NCBI RefSeq assembly: GCF_046546175.1
Contig: NZ_JBKGYF010000062.1
Span: 1 to 10,159 of the forward strand
Direction of reading: 5' to 3'
Length of the DNA: 10,159 nucleotides
Source of the DNA: Methanohalobium sp046546175
GTDB lineage: Archaea; Halobacteriota; Methanosarcinia; Methanosarcinales; Methanosarcinaceae
Position numbers and translations under genes: made by a program. The notes under the pieces were generated by a model, which worked only from the letters and a program-made list of their open reading frames with translations, was not told the origin of the DNA and made no database searches. Each line of letters begins with the position of its first letter. Position 1 is the first letter of the stretch. Positions 1-6,763 of this stretch are shown here, in pieces.

Positions 1-127
1 TAATACTCCTCCACTGTTTTCGGTAGACTTCCAGTACGGGGTTCTGAGACGCCATGTATGCCTTGAATAAGTCAAAATTATGATCTCCGGGGAATCCAGC
101 TTTGCACAAAAAATAAATTTCCTGCAC
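1..127 (-). CDS. Possible N-terminal fragment of a transposase or other element-borne protein, cut by the window edge
   Basis: On the minus strand a frame is open from a stop near 136 to the window edge. A GTG at 127-125 would give 42 residues running off the left end, including GFPGDHNFDLFKAYMASQNP and VLEVYRKQWRSI. The composition looks protein-like, which is not true of the opposite strand here. I do not recognise the family. The idea of a transposase rests on context only: the frame begins inside an inverted-repeat structure of the kind found at insertion-sequence ends, and the DNA to the right is non-coding. The start is unsettled; the ATG at 55-53 (residue 25) is an alternative. It could also be a degraded remnant. 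Confidence 0.3.
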   Translation of the reverse strand, partial: MQEIYFLCKAGFPGDHNFDLFKAYMASQNPVLEVYRKQWRSI

Positions 128-164
128 AAAAAGTCGTCAATTTAGGACCTTTTTTGTGCAAAGC
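99..164. repeat. Perfect 15-bp inverted repeat, possible insertion-sequence end
   Basis: GCTTTGCACAAAAAA at 99-113 is repeated exactly as its reverse complement at 150-164, with a 36-bp spacer. The core TGCACAAAAA occurs a third time inside the spacer, at 123-132, in the same orientation as the left arm. The outermost stretch at 145-166 (GGACC, a T run, then GTGCAAAGCCC) looks like a terminal inverted repeat, with the element extending left out of the window. The matching far end cannot be seen, so element identity and family are inference. It could instead be a strong hairpin or a small non-autonomous element. Confidence 0.75.
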
Positions 165-570
165 CCTTAGTTCAGATATATCTAAAATGTTTTCTCTTAT
201 TTACGTCAGTACTATTCAATTAAGCCAATTTTTTAGTGTTTCATGTAACGATGAAAATATCAAAGGCAATAATATATTCTATTAAGGATTTCTACAGAGC
301 TTGTCAAATCATATAATTTATAGTCATTAACTCATTAAATTATACCTTGTATTTGTACATAGAATTTGTTCATCCATGCTTTAGCAAATGACAGATATTT
401 TTCTAGTTCCATGAACAATGTTTTTATGATAATCTCATATGCTGTTTGTGTATAATTAACTACATACCTTACTATAGTTGTCCAGCAGAAAAATGATGTT
501 TAAGTTGTGGAACATATCCAATAATTATATGATTACATTTAAGGTTAATATATTTTTGAGAATCGTTACA
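165..570. other. Intergenic AT-rich stretch without a convincing gene
   Basis: All frames are broken by frequent stops. The best candidates are a 21-codon plus-strand frame starting at ATG 250 and a minus-strand frame of about 50 codons ending near 343, whose only ATG gives 24 residues. Neither has a Shine-Dalgarno sequence or a recognisable motif. The stretch separates the putative mobile-element edge from the sugar nucleotidyltransferase and may be decayed DNA left beside an insertion. Confidence 0.6.
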
Positions 571-580
571 TCTATAAATC
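571..580 (+). promoter_or_regulatory. TATA box for the sugar nucleotidyltransferase; leaderless start likely
   Basis: TCTATAAATC lies with its centre about 27 bp upstream of the ATG at 603. Archaeal TATA boxes usually sit about 25-30 bp before the transcription start, which would place +1 at or within a few bases of the start codon. No Shine-Dalgarno sequence precedes the ATG (TATCGGTTAAGC), which also favours a leaderless or near-leaderless mRNA. This is inference from spacing and motif. Confidence 0.45.
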
Positions 581-602
581 AAAAGAACAATATCGGTTAA
601 GC

Positions 603-1769
603 ATGAAAGCGTGTATAATGTGTGGAGGAAAAGGGACAAGACTTCACCCTTTAACTTTTGAGCGCCCCAAACCAAGCATACCTATTTTGAACAAACCACT
701 TCTAAGTCATTTGATCGAACATCTGGCAAAAGAAGGGTTTACAGAAATCGTTGTTACCCTCGGATACATGGGTCATATGATAGAAGAACAGCTTGGAAAC
801 GGGCGTATGTTCGGGGTTCATATTGATTATGTATATGAGCATAAAAAACTGGGTACTGCCGGTAGCGTGAAAAATGCTGAAAATTTACTCGGTAATGAAC
901 CATTTATTGTTCTTAGTGGTGACCATGTATTGAATCTGAACTTGAGGGATATGTTCAGATATCATGAAATGAACAAATCGTTAATAACAATTGGATTACT
1001 TTCTATTGATGACCCCAGAGAATTTGGTATTGCAGATATGGATGTGAATAACAAAGTTCACAGATTTCTGGAAAAACCCGATTCCGGTGAAATATTCAGC
1101 AATCTTGCAAGTACTGGTATTTATGTATGTGATCCTGAAATTTTTAATTATATACCTGAAAACACCCAGTATGATTTTGCAAAGGACGTGTTCCCAAAAC
1201 TAATGTCAATGGGTAATGATATAAGAGGATTCCTTGTTTATGGTGAATGGACTGATGTAGGGAACCCTGCTGCATACCGCGCAGCTCAACGCTGGATGCT
1301 TGCCTCATTGACTGGTACATCGATTCTGGGACGTTTCAACACAAAAAATGCACGCATAAGTGGACCTTTAAAGATTGATAATAATGTAATGGTAGGTTCA
1401 AATTCCTCACTTGTAGGTCCAATTGTTATTGGTGAAAATACAGAAATAGGTGACAATGTTCTAATTGGCCCATATACTGCAATCGGTTCAAACTGTGTTA
1501 TTGGAAACAATGCCCGGGTTCTCTCATCATATATCTTCAATGATGTGAAGATAGGCCAAAATACAAACGTATCAGGTGCAGTAATCGATAATAGTGTAAG
1601 GATAGGACAGAATGCAAGTTTGGAAAATGGTACAGTACTGGGTGCTAAAGTAACTGTTGGAAATGGGGCAACAATCCATTCAAATGTCAAAATCTGGCCA
1701 GATTTAACAATTAAAGAATCTGAAAATGTAACACGTAATATGTACAATCCAGAATATAGTGAAGAATAA
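603..1769 (+). CDS. Sugar-1-phosphate nucleotidyltransferase (NDP-sugar pyrophosphorylase, COG1208 type)
   Basis: This cytoplasmic enzyme should condense a sugar-1-phosphate with an NTP to give an NDP-sugar and pyrophosphate. Residues 1-235 form the Rossmann-like nucleotidyltransferase domain: GGKGTRLHPLT at 8-18 is the nucleotide-binding signature, PKP is at 22-24, GD at 106-107 supplies the metal-binding Asp, and EKP at 157-159 is the sugar-site motif. Residues 255-370 hold imperfect hexapeptide repeats (V/I-x-I-G-x-N) of a left-handed beta-helix, as in mannose-1-phosphate guanylyltransferases and GlmU-like proteins. At 388 aa it is full length for this two-domain class. The sugar and base cannot be read from sequence; GDP-mannose or dTDP/UDP-glucose are options. 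The following gene, an AglD/UPF0104-like membrane protein, suggests a role in surface glycan or lipid-linked sugar synthesis. The protein starts directly at the conserved MKACIMCGGKG, so the start is well supported despite the lack of an SD. Confidence 0.92.
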   Translation: MKACIMCGGKGTRLHPLTFERPKPSIPILNKPLLSHLIEHLAKEGFTEIVVTLGYMGHMIEEQLGNGRMFGVHIDYVYEHKKLGTAGSVKNAENLLGNEPFIVLSGDHVLNLNLRDMFRYHEMNKSLITIGLLSIDDPREFGIADMDVNNKVHRFLEKPDSGEIFSNLASTGIYVCDPEIFNYIPENTQYDFAKDVFPKLMSMGNDIRGFLVYGEWTDVGNPAAYRAAQRWMLASLTGTSILGRFNTKNARISGPLKIDNNVMVGSNSSLVGPIVIGENTEIGDNVLIGPYTAIGSNCVIGNNARVLSSYIFNDVKIGQNTNVSGAVIDNSVRIGQNASLENGTVLGAKVTVGNGATIHSNVKIWPDLTIKESENVTRNMYNPEYSEE

Positions 1770-1793
1770 TAATTGCTTTAGTATTCTGGATTG
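1745..1793 (+). promoter_or_regulatory. Perfect 12-bp inverted repeat spanning the gene junction
   Basis: CAATCCAGAATA at 1745-1756 and TATTCTGGATTG at 1782-1793 are exact reverse complements with a 25-nt loop. The left arm codes for the last residues of the nucleotidyltransferase, its stop codon (1767-1769) is in the loop, and the right arm ends 5 nt before the ATG of the next gene. The only Shine-Dalgarno-like bases for that gene (GGA, 1788-1790) are inside the right arm. In RNA the stem would hide them, so it may couple translation of the two genes or act as a processing or attenuation site. It is not followed by a U tract, so it is a poor terminator. Confidence 0.7.
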
Positions 1794-1798
1794 ATTGC

Positions 1799-2827
1799 AT
1801 GTGTAAATTCAAAAATTGGCTAAAGGCATCTCTTCTAATAAGTGGGATATCTGTTATAATACTTCTTGTTATTACAGTTGATTCTGAAACAATAGATGCC
1901 ATCCTGAAAATCAAATATCACTACATATTGCTGGCTATTATTCTGCATTTGATTGCATATTTTACATGGAGTCTTCGTACGAGAGCCATGTGCCGGGGTA
2001 TTAATTACAAAGTCAGACTTTTAAAATGTGTTGAAATTATAACCGCAAGTACCTTTGCGGCATCCATCACCCCTTCCTCAATAGGTGGAGAACCTGTACG
2101 AATCGAACTACTGCATCAGAATGACTTACCACGTGGACGTGCATCTGCTATAATTGTGGGAGAGCGATTTATGGACGCACTTCTGATTCTTTCTTCAGCA
2201 CCTATAGCCCTTTTCATATTAAAGCATGCGTTTTCAGGTTCCAATCTGGATGTAGTGTTTATTATCGGTGAATTTATTTTATTATCCGCTCTGGTTATAT
2301 TGTTGTACGGAATTTCACGTCCTGCAAATTTAAAACGTATTATACATTTTATTGTCATAAGAGTAACTAAGTTATTCGGTAAAAAGAAAGAATATCAAAC
2401 TTTTTACATTCTCAAACAAATCGATTCAGAACTCGATAATTTTCATGAAAGCCTGCATATGCTTTTGAATGTGGGTCGCAGTAGTTTATTGTACGGTATG
2501 ATATTTACCATACTTTACTGGATTCTTGAATTTTCTATATTACCCGTTATCCTTGCAGGGTTTAACCAGAACCCGCCCATAATGCTTGCATTTGCAGCAC
2601 AGATTTTACTTCTTATTATCATAGCAGTACCTGCTAAACCAGGTGCCAGTGGTGTTGCAGAGTTTAGAGCAACTACACTTTTTTCAGTTTTTGTAGCATC
2701 ATCTTTAATAGGAGTTACTGTAATTGCTTGGAGAGCTTTTACCTACTACATGAACCTTTTAGTGGGTGGATTTGTGAGTATAAAAATCATCAGAGATACA
2801 GAGCTGATGAACAGGTTATTTGGATGA
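1799..2827 (+). CDS. UPF0104 / lysylphosphatidylglycerol synthase TM-like integral membrane protein (AglD-associated family)
   Basis: A 342-residue polytopic membrane protein with about eight hydrophobic segments, for example 10-26, 41-57, 125-142, 151-170, 232-252, 262-278 and 293-312. Two motifs define the family: TPSSIGGEPVRIELL at 91-105 and PAKPGASGVAEF at 278-289, the latter matching the usual P-GG-G-E loop with Ala in place of the second Gly. Homologous domains occur in MprF-type flippases and at the C-terminus of archaeal AglD glycosyltransferases; roles in moving or modifying lipid-linked sugars or polar lipids are suggested for the family, but the activity of stand-alone archaeal members is not established. 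It is 29 bp downstream of the nucleotidyltransferase, in the same direction, so co-transcription is likely. The ATG at 1799 precedes a basic residue stretch and the first membrane helix; its SD is weak and lies in a hairpin arm. Confidence 0.85.
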   Translation: MCKFKNWLKASLLISGISVIILLVITVDSETIDAILKIKYHYILLAIILHLIAYFTWSLRTRAMCRGINYKVRLLKCVEIITASTFAASITPSSIGGEPVRIELLHQNDLPRGRASAIIVGERFMDALLILSSAPIALFILKHAFSGSNLDVVFIIGEFILLSALVILLYGISRPANLKRIIHFIVIRVTKLFGKKKEYQTFYILKQIDSELDNFHESLHMLLNVGRSSLLYGMIFTILYWILEFSILPVILAGFNQNPPIMLAFAAQILLLIIIAVPAKPGASGVAEFRATTLFSVFVASSLIGVTVIAWRAFTYYMNLLVGGFVSIKIIRDTELMNRLFG

Positions 2828-2830
2828 TAT

Positions 2831-4513
2831 TCAGATTGATATATAGTTGATGAGTTTCTCACCCTGGCTTACTCTTTCCAGAAAATCGTTTTCATCTTTG
2901 AATGGTATGCCTTTATATATGTCAATAGCCTGTTTTTTTCCAATACCCGGAATTTCTTGTATCAAGGATAATGAGGCTTCATTTATTTTGAGAGGGCATG
3001 GAATACCCGTGATTGAGCGGTGTCCGTGACCTGTTACCATAACATCAATGAATCGTCTTACATGGAGTTTTTCAGGTATTCCTACAAGTAACGGATAAGA
3101 CCCCAATTGTCTTCCGAATGTAACATTATCTTTGTGGACTTCAAGCAACACATTTTTAAGAACAGTTCCATCAGGTACAAGTCTTCTGAGCAAGGGTTTA
3201 TCTATATATTCTCTTACATTTTCTTTATGATTTAAGAATAGTTTGTTGTGTTTTTTTGAGATGGTGTCTTTGCCATAAATAGGAGTTCCTGGGAATGTAA
3301 TCACCTGTCTTAGATTTATACGTCTAATCAGGAGTTCGGAGTCCAGTATTTTTTGCAGGAATTCATAGTTTAATTTGAAGATTTTCTTTGTTTCACCTTT
3401 TAGACCGTATACAAAATTCAACCCAGGAAGCAGTTCCGGGAGCCCGTTGAAACCACGTTTACTTCCTGATTTGTTTATGATTTTAATCGCTTCAAATACT
3501 TCATCAGGTGTAGCTTTAAGATTGTTTGCAGCTATAACATCAGGGTCAGCACTTTCCATGCCAAGGGCACATACATCACCCGAAGTATGGTATTTTATTA
3601 TGGTGTTTATGATTTCGTGGGATTTTTCAGGATATCTAGCAATTGTAGCTGGATTTACATTATCCATATGCAAAACCTGTAAATCAGGAGCTACATCCCA
3701 TATACCCTTGTAAAGTTTTTCTATGGCATCTGGGTTGGGTTCAGGAATATCTTCTTCGTTTTCAATGGAATGATAGGTAAAAAGGTCGGGCTGTCGACCA
3801 ATCCTGAAATATCGAGCGCCTGATTGGTATAGTTCTGACACTTCGGCTACCACATCATCTATGGGTCTGTATCTGGATTCTTTGTAAAAAGGCTCAGTGC
3901 AGAAAGAACAATGGGTTTTTCTTTCACATCCCCGGTAGGTTTCCAGTTCACACATGATGTATGGGTAATCAGGATGTTGCTGATGGATAAATGCACCATT
4001 TACGGCCCATTTTCCGATTTCTTCTACAGTTCTCTGTCGGTGCTCAATGTTTTCGATTTGTCCCTCATTCTGTACAAAATCGTATACAAATGCTTCAATA
4101 TCTTCTTTGGCAACAAAAACATTTTTGACATCAATACCAAGTTCTGCAGCGGATTCCCCACCCTGTTTACTGAAACCAAGACGTACAGGTCCACCGAGTA
4201 TTTTGGTACCGGATGCAGTTGTAAAAATGCTTTCAATTTCGCTGAGATTTATTGGTGAACTCCGTAAATATTTACCAGGTACTGTCATTCCTGCGATTAT
4301 AACAACAATATCAGCATTTTTAATTATTTCCTTCATATCGGATGATGTACGCAGCTGATCGATTGTAGTATAATGAATGTCTTTCTGGTCAAAGTTACAT
4401 TCATACAAAGCCCCAGCAATATATCTTGGATATGGTGACAAATAAGGAGGTACTCCAAAACATGCAGGTTCATCTACATAACCATCTACTATTACAGCTT
4501 CCATATTATCCAT
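2831..4513 (-). CDS. Radical SAM protein with C-terminal helix-hairpin-helix (COG1031-like)
   Basis: A 560-residue protein. Residues 1-150 form an alpha/beta N-terminal domain that could resemble B12-binding-like folds of other radical SAM enzymes. The radical SAM core follows: C196, C202 and C205 (GCERKTHCSFC) should bind the [4Fe-4S] cluster that cleaves S-adenosylmethionine. The spacing is CX5CX2C rather than the usual CX3CX2C. Residues about 435-510 resemble a TRAM-like beta-barrel, and 515-550 (IQEIPGIGKKQAIDIYKG) are a helix-hairpin-helix. These tail domains suggest a nucleic acid substrate, perhaps RNA modification, but the reaction is unknown and I infer no product. The ATG at 4513 has AAGGAT 10 nt upstream; the in-frame ATG at 4504 is an alternative. 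It is transcribed alone, converging on the membrane protein gene with 3 bp between the stops. Confidence 0.88.
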   Translation of the reverse strand: MDNMEAVIVDGYVDEPACFGVPPYLSPYPRYIAGALYECNFDQKDIHYTTIDQLRTSSDMKEIIKNADIVVIIAGMTVPGKYLRSSPINLSEIESIFTTASGTKILGGPVRLGFSKQGGESAAELGIDVKNVFVAKEDIEAFVYDFVQNEGQIENIEHRQRTVEEIGKWAVNGAFIHQQHPDYPYIMCELETYRGCERKTHCSFCTEPFYKESRYRPIDDVVAEVSELYQSGARYFRIGRQPDLFTYHSIENEEDIPEPNPDAIEKLYKGIWDVAPDLQVLHMDNVNPATIARYPEKSHEIINTIIKYHTSGDVCALGMESADPDVIAANNLKATPDEVFEAIKIINKSGSKRGFNGLPELLPGLNFVYGLKGETKKIFKLNYEFLQKILDSELLIRRINLRQVITFPGTPIYGKDTISKKHNKLFLNHKENVREYIDKPLLRRLVPDGTVLKNVLLEVHKDNVTFGRQLGSYPLLVGIPEKLHVRRFIDVMVTGHGHRSITGIPCPLKINEASLSLIQEIPGIGKKQAIDIYKGIPFKDENDFLERVSQGEKLINYISI

Positions 4514-4523
4514 TAAATTTTGT

Positions 4524-4529
4524 ATCCTT
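4524..4529 (-). promoter_or_regulatory. Ribosome binding site of the radical SAM gene
   Basis: AAGGAT on the minus strand lies 10 nt before the ATG at 4513. It is the only purine-rich SD candidate nearby and favours the first Met over the second one three codons later. Confidence 0.5.
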
Positions 4530-4577
4530 GCAGATGTTTGTTTAGAATTATCATCAAAGCCATTGAAAATTTTAACG

Positions 4578-4590
4578 CCTTTATAATATT
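4578..4590 (-). promoter_or_regulatory. TATA-like element upstream of the radical SAM gene
   Basis: AATATTATAAAGG on the minus strand is a plausible archaeal TATA box and would place transcription start near 4559, giving a leader of about 45 nt that holds the SD. A second AT-rich element at 4616-4636 could also serve this strand, with a start near 4595. The choice cannot be made from sequence alone. Confidence 0.35.
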
Positions 4591-4615
4591 TAACGAGAGA
4601 AAAATAAAAGCATCA

Positions 4616-4636
4616 TTTATTATATATATTTATAAT
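4616..4636 (+). promoter_or_regulatory. Strong TATA element upstream of a putative structured RNA
   Basis: An uninterrupted A/T stretch with TATATATATTTATAA at its core sits about 26 bp before position 4655, immediately before the first base of the first hairpin (4657). That spacing matches an archaeal promoter driving an RNA that begins with the hairpin. The sequence is nearly symmetrical, so it could also work for the divergent radical SAM gene. Confidence 0.4.
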
Positions 4637-4654
4637 CACATAGTAAGGGATTAG

Positions 4655-4826
4655 AAAGCAGATGTAGAGAATGAGGGAAAAACTCTACACCTGTTACCTG
4701 TTTAAAGTAGTGGACGAGCAGTTTAATGGTTGAGTGGGGTTCAACCAGTGGGGAGTGTGCGAAAGTAGTCAAATTGGTTATATCTGCCCAATCTGTGTAG
4801 TTGGGGGGTTACATAGATTGGGCAGC
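4655..4826 (+). ncRNA. Putative structured RNA with three G-loop hairpins
   Basis: A stretch with clearly higher G content than its AT-rich surroundings, no open frame of note and three consecutive inverted repeats. Hairpin 1 (4657-4695) has a 12-bp stem with one A-C mismatch and loop AATGAGGGAAAAA. Hairpin 2 (4727-4747) has the 7-bp stem TGGTTGA/TCAACCA and loop GTGGGGT. Hairpin 3 (4784-4825) has a 16-bp stem, CTGCCCAATCTGTGTA against TACATAGATTGGGCAG with one G-U pair, and loop GTTGGGGGGT. AATTG (4773-4777) and CAATT (4835-4839) could extend hairpin 3 beyond an internal loop. It may be an independent small RNA or a long leader of ilvD. I do not recognise tRNA, SRP RNA, RNase P RNA, C/D box RNA or a known riboswitch in it. 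Ends are inferred from the TATA box and the last stem. Confidence 0.5.
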
Positions 4827-5053
4827 TATTCTTATCAATTGGAGTTAGTTGATTTTGAGTATCCACACCATATAGCTATATTCGATAGATTTTATATATA
4901 TTTATGATTTTTATATATTGGTAATCTTTAAAATATTATATTAAATGTTGATACGATACATTTATTTACTCAAGACCATGTTTTAATATGAAAATATGTA
5001 ATATTTCTCGATGTTTATTTAAAGCTACTTTGTTATTGGTTGATATAGTCAAT
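4827..5053. other. AT-rich spacer between the putative RNA and the ilvD promoter
   Basis: The spacer contains short T-rich tracts (for example 4887-4915) that could end an upstream transcript in the archaeal U-tract manner. The only coding-like item is a 22-codon frame, ATG 4988 to TGA 5056, rich in Leu, Ile and Val codons, with no SD. Nothing else is supported here. Confidence 0.5.
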
Positions 5054-5066
5054 TGATATAAAAATA
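5040..5066 (+). promoter_or_regulatory. ilvD promoter region: TATA box, repeated TTGATATA and a palindrome
   Basis: TGATATAAAAATA at 5054-5066 is a good TATA box about 28 bp before the ATG at 5089, implying a leaderless or very short leader. TTGATATA occurs twice, at 5040-5047 and 5053-5060, 13 bp apart, and TCAATTGA (5049-5056) is a perfect palindrome overlapping the TATA box. Such an arrangement is suitable for a repressor site that blocks TBP, but no regulator is identified. Confidence 0.45.
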
Positions 5067-5088
5067 TCCTGTAGACGAGTTGATTTTA

Positions 5089-6750
5089 ATGAGAAGTGAC
5101 ACTATCAAAAAAGGAATGGAACACGCACCCCATCGTTCACTCCTGAAAGCCACCGGGGTTACGGATTCCGAGATGGATAGACCCTTTATCGCAGTTGTAA
5201 ATTCCTGGAATGAAATAGTTCCCGGACATATTAATCTTGATAAACTGGGAGAATCAGTAAAGGCAGGAATAAGAAATGCTGGTGGTGTACCTTTTGAATT
5301 CAATACCATCGGTGTATGTGATGGGATAGCAATGGGTCATGAAGGTATGAAATATTCACTTCCAAGCCGTGAGGCTATTGCTGATACCATTGAACTTATG
5401 GTTCAGGCACATCAGCTTGATGGTATGGTCCTAATAGCTGCATGCGACAAAATACTGCCAGGTCATCTAATGGCTGCCGGACGTTTAAACATACCTGCCA
5501 TTGTAGTAACAGGCGGCCCCATGCTGCCGGGATATGTCGGTGATGAATGCTGTGACCTTGTATCTGTTTTTGAAGGTATAGGTTCCTGCCGGAACAACAA
5601 TATCTCAGAATCCCAGTTAAAAATGATTGAAAATCAGTCCTGCAGTGGTGCAGGATCATGTGCAGGGTTGTTCACTGCCAATACGATGTCCTGTTTAACC
5701 GAAGCAATGGGAATGAGTCTTCTTGGCTGTGGAACTGCACATGCTGTAGATGCAAAAAAAGCGCGCATTGCCAAGGAATCCGGCGAGCGTATAGTCCAGA
5801 TGGTGGATGAAAACCTTACACCACGTCAGATAGTGACTGATGAAACCCTCAAAAATGCTATCAAGGTAGACATGGCAATAGGTGGAAGTACCAATACAGT
5901 ACTGCATCTTCCGGCGATTGCCAGTGAATTCGGACTGGAGCTGCCGATTGAAATATTCGATGATTTAAGCAGAGAAACACCACATCTAATAAATCTGCGA
6001 CCAGGTGGATACAATCACATGCTTGATTTTGACAGAGCAGGTGGTGTCCAGGCAATACTTGAGAGAATAAAACCAATGCTTTTCCTTGATGCAAAGACTG
6101 TGACCGGGAAAACACTTGGTGAAAACCTTGAAAACTTTGTTGTGATAAACCCTAAAACAAACAAAGAAATTATAGCAACAATCGATGACCCGGTACATCC
6201 GGAGGGCGGCATTGCAATCCTTAAAGGTTCCCTTGCACCTGAAGGTTCAGTAATCAAGCAGTCTGCAGTAAATGAAAATATGCTTGTACATAAAGGCCCG
6301 GCAAAAGTTTATGACAGTGAAGAAGATGCCATGTGCGGAATACTGGGTGGGGATATAGAACCTAAAGATGTAGTTATTATAAGGTATGAAGGACCCAAAG
6401 GTGGACCTGGAATGCGTGAAATGTTGTCCCCGACTTCTGCAATTGCGGGGATGGGACTTGATACCGTTGCACTGGTTACGGATGGACGTTTCTCTGGCGG
6501 TACCAGAGGACCCTGTATAGGTCATGTTTCACCAGAAGCCATCGATGGTGGGCCTATAGCATATGTCCAGAATAGTGATGAAATCGAAATCAACATCCCT
6601 GAAAGAACTCTTAACCTTAATATTTCAGAGGACGAAATGAAAAAAAGGCAGGAGTCATATAGATTATCTGAAAAAGAAGTGGATTCGAAGTATCTTACAA
6701 AATACCGGAAATCGGTAGGATCTGCAAGTAAAGGCGGGATACTTCAATAA
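5089..6750 (+). CDS. ilvD: Dihydroxy-acid dehydratase
   Basis: Dehydrates 2,3-dihydroxy-isovalerate and 2,3-dihydroxy-3-methylvalerate to the 2-keto acids that lead to valine, leucine and isoleucine (and to pantothenate). It is a cytoplasmic Fe-S enzyme. From the ATG at 5089 the protein is 553 residues, the usual length, and begins MRSDTIKKG like archaeal homologues; an in-frame TTG at 5080 would add three residues but is less likely. Visible motifs are NSWNEIVPGHINL (39-50), CDGIAMGH (77-84), ACDKILPGHLMA (118-129), SCSGAGSCAGLFTANTM (184-200) and DGRFSGG (465-471), with S469 the expected catalytic base. C119 and C191 are the conserved cluster ligands. PGH at 45-47, as in E. coli IlvD, replaces the PCN of [2Fe-2S] enzymes, pointing to an oxygen-labile [4Fe-4S] cluster, which suits an anaerobe. 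A U-rich tract follows its stop directly. Confidence 0.96.
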   Translation: MRSDTIKKGMEHAPHRSLLKATGVTDSEMDRPFIAVVNSWNEIVPGHINLDKLGESVKAGIRNAGGVPFEFNTIGVCDGIAMGHEGMKYSLPSREAIADTIELMVQAHQLDGMVLIAACDKILPGHLMAAGRLNIPAIVVTGGPMLPGYVGDECCDLVSVFEGIGSCRNNNISESQLKMIENQSCSGAGSCAGLFTANTMSCLTEAMGMSLLGCGTAHAVDAKKARIAKESGERIVQMVDENLTPRQIVTDETLKNAIKVDMAIGGSTNTVLHLPAIASEFGLELPIEIFDDLSRETPHLINLRPGGYNHMLDFDRAGGVQAILERIKPMLFLDAKTVTGKTLGENLENFVVINPKTNKEIIATIDDPVHPEGGIAILKGSLAPEGSVIKQSAVNENMLVHKGPAKVYDSEEDAMCGILGGDIEPKDVVIIRYEGPKGGPGMREMLSPTSAIAGMGLDTVALVTDGRFSGGTRGPCIGHVSPEAIDGGPIAYVQNSDEIEINIPERTLNLNISEDEMKKRQESYRLSEKEVDSKYLTKYRKSVGSASKGGILQ

Positions 6751-6763
6751 TTTTTCTTTTTTT
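6751..6763 (+). terminator. U-rich tract after ilvD, possible intrinsic terminator
   Basis: TTTTTCTTTTTTT starts at the base after the ilvD stop codon. Archaeal RNA polymerase terminates at U-rich tracts without needing a stem, so some or all ilvD transcripts may end here. The tract overlaps the TTG (6762) that would otherwise be the farthest upstream start of the ferredoxin gene, which argues against that start. Confidence 0.45.

Noticed and set aside
472..675. 67-codon minus-strand frame overlapping the start of the nucleotidyltransferase
   Set aside because: It overlaps the conserved nucleotide-binding N-terminus of a well-supported gene, has no SD and no recognisable motif.
1286..1747. 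153-codon minus-strand frame inside the nucleotidyltransferase
   Set aside because: It is the antisense of the hexapeptide-repeat region, whose regular codon pattern keeps the opposite frame open; the sense frame has clear family motifs.
4655..4826. Known structural RNA such as SRP RNA, RNase P RNA or a C/D box RNA
   Set aside because: The GGGGTTCAACC stretch recalls a tRNA T-loop, but there is no cloverleaf, no GAGGAAAGUC of RNase P, and no paired RTGATGA/CTGA boxes.
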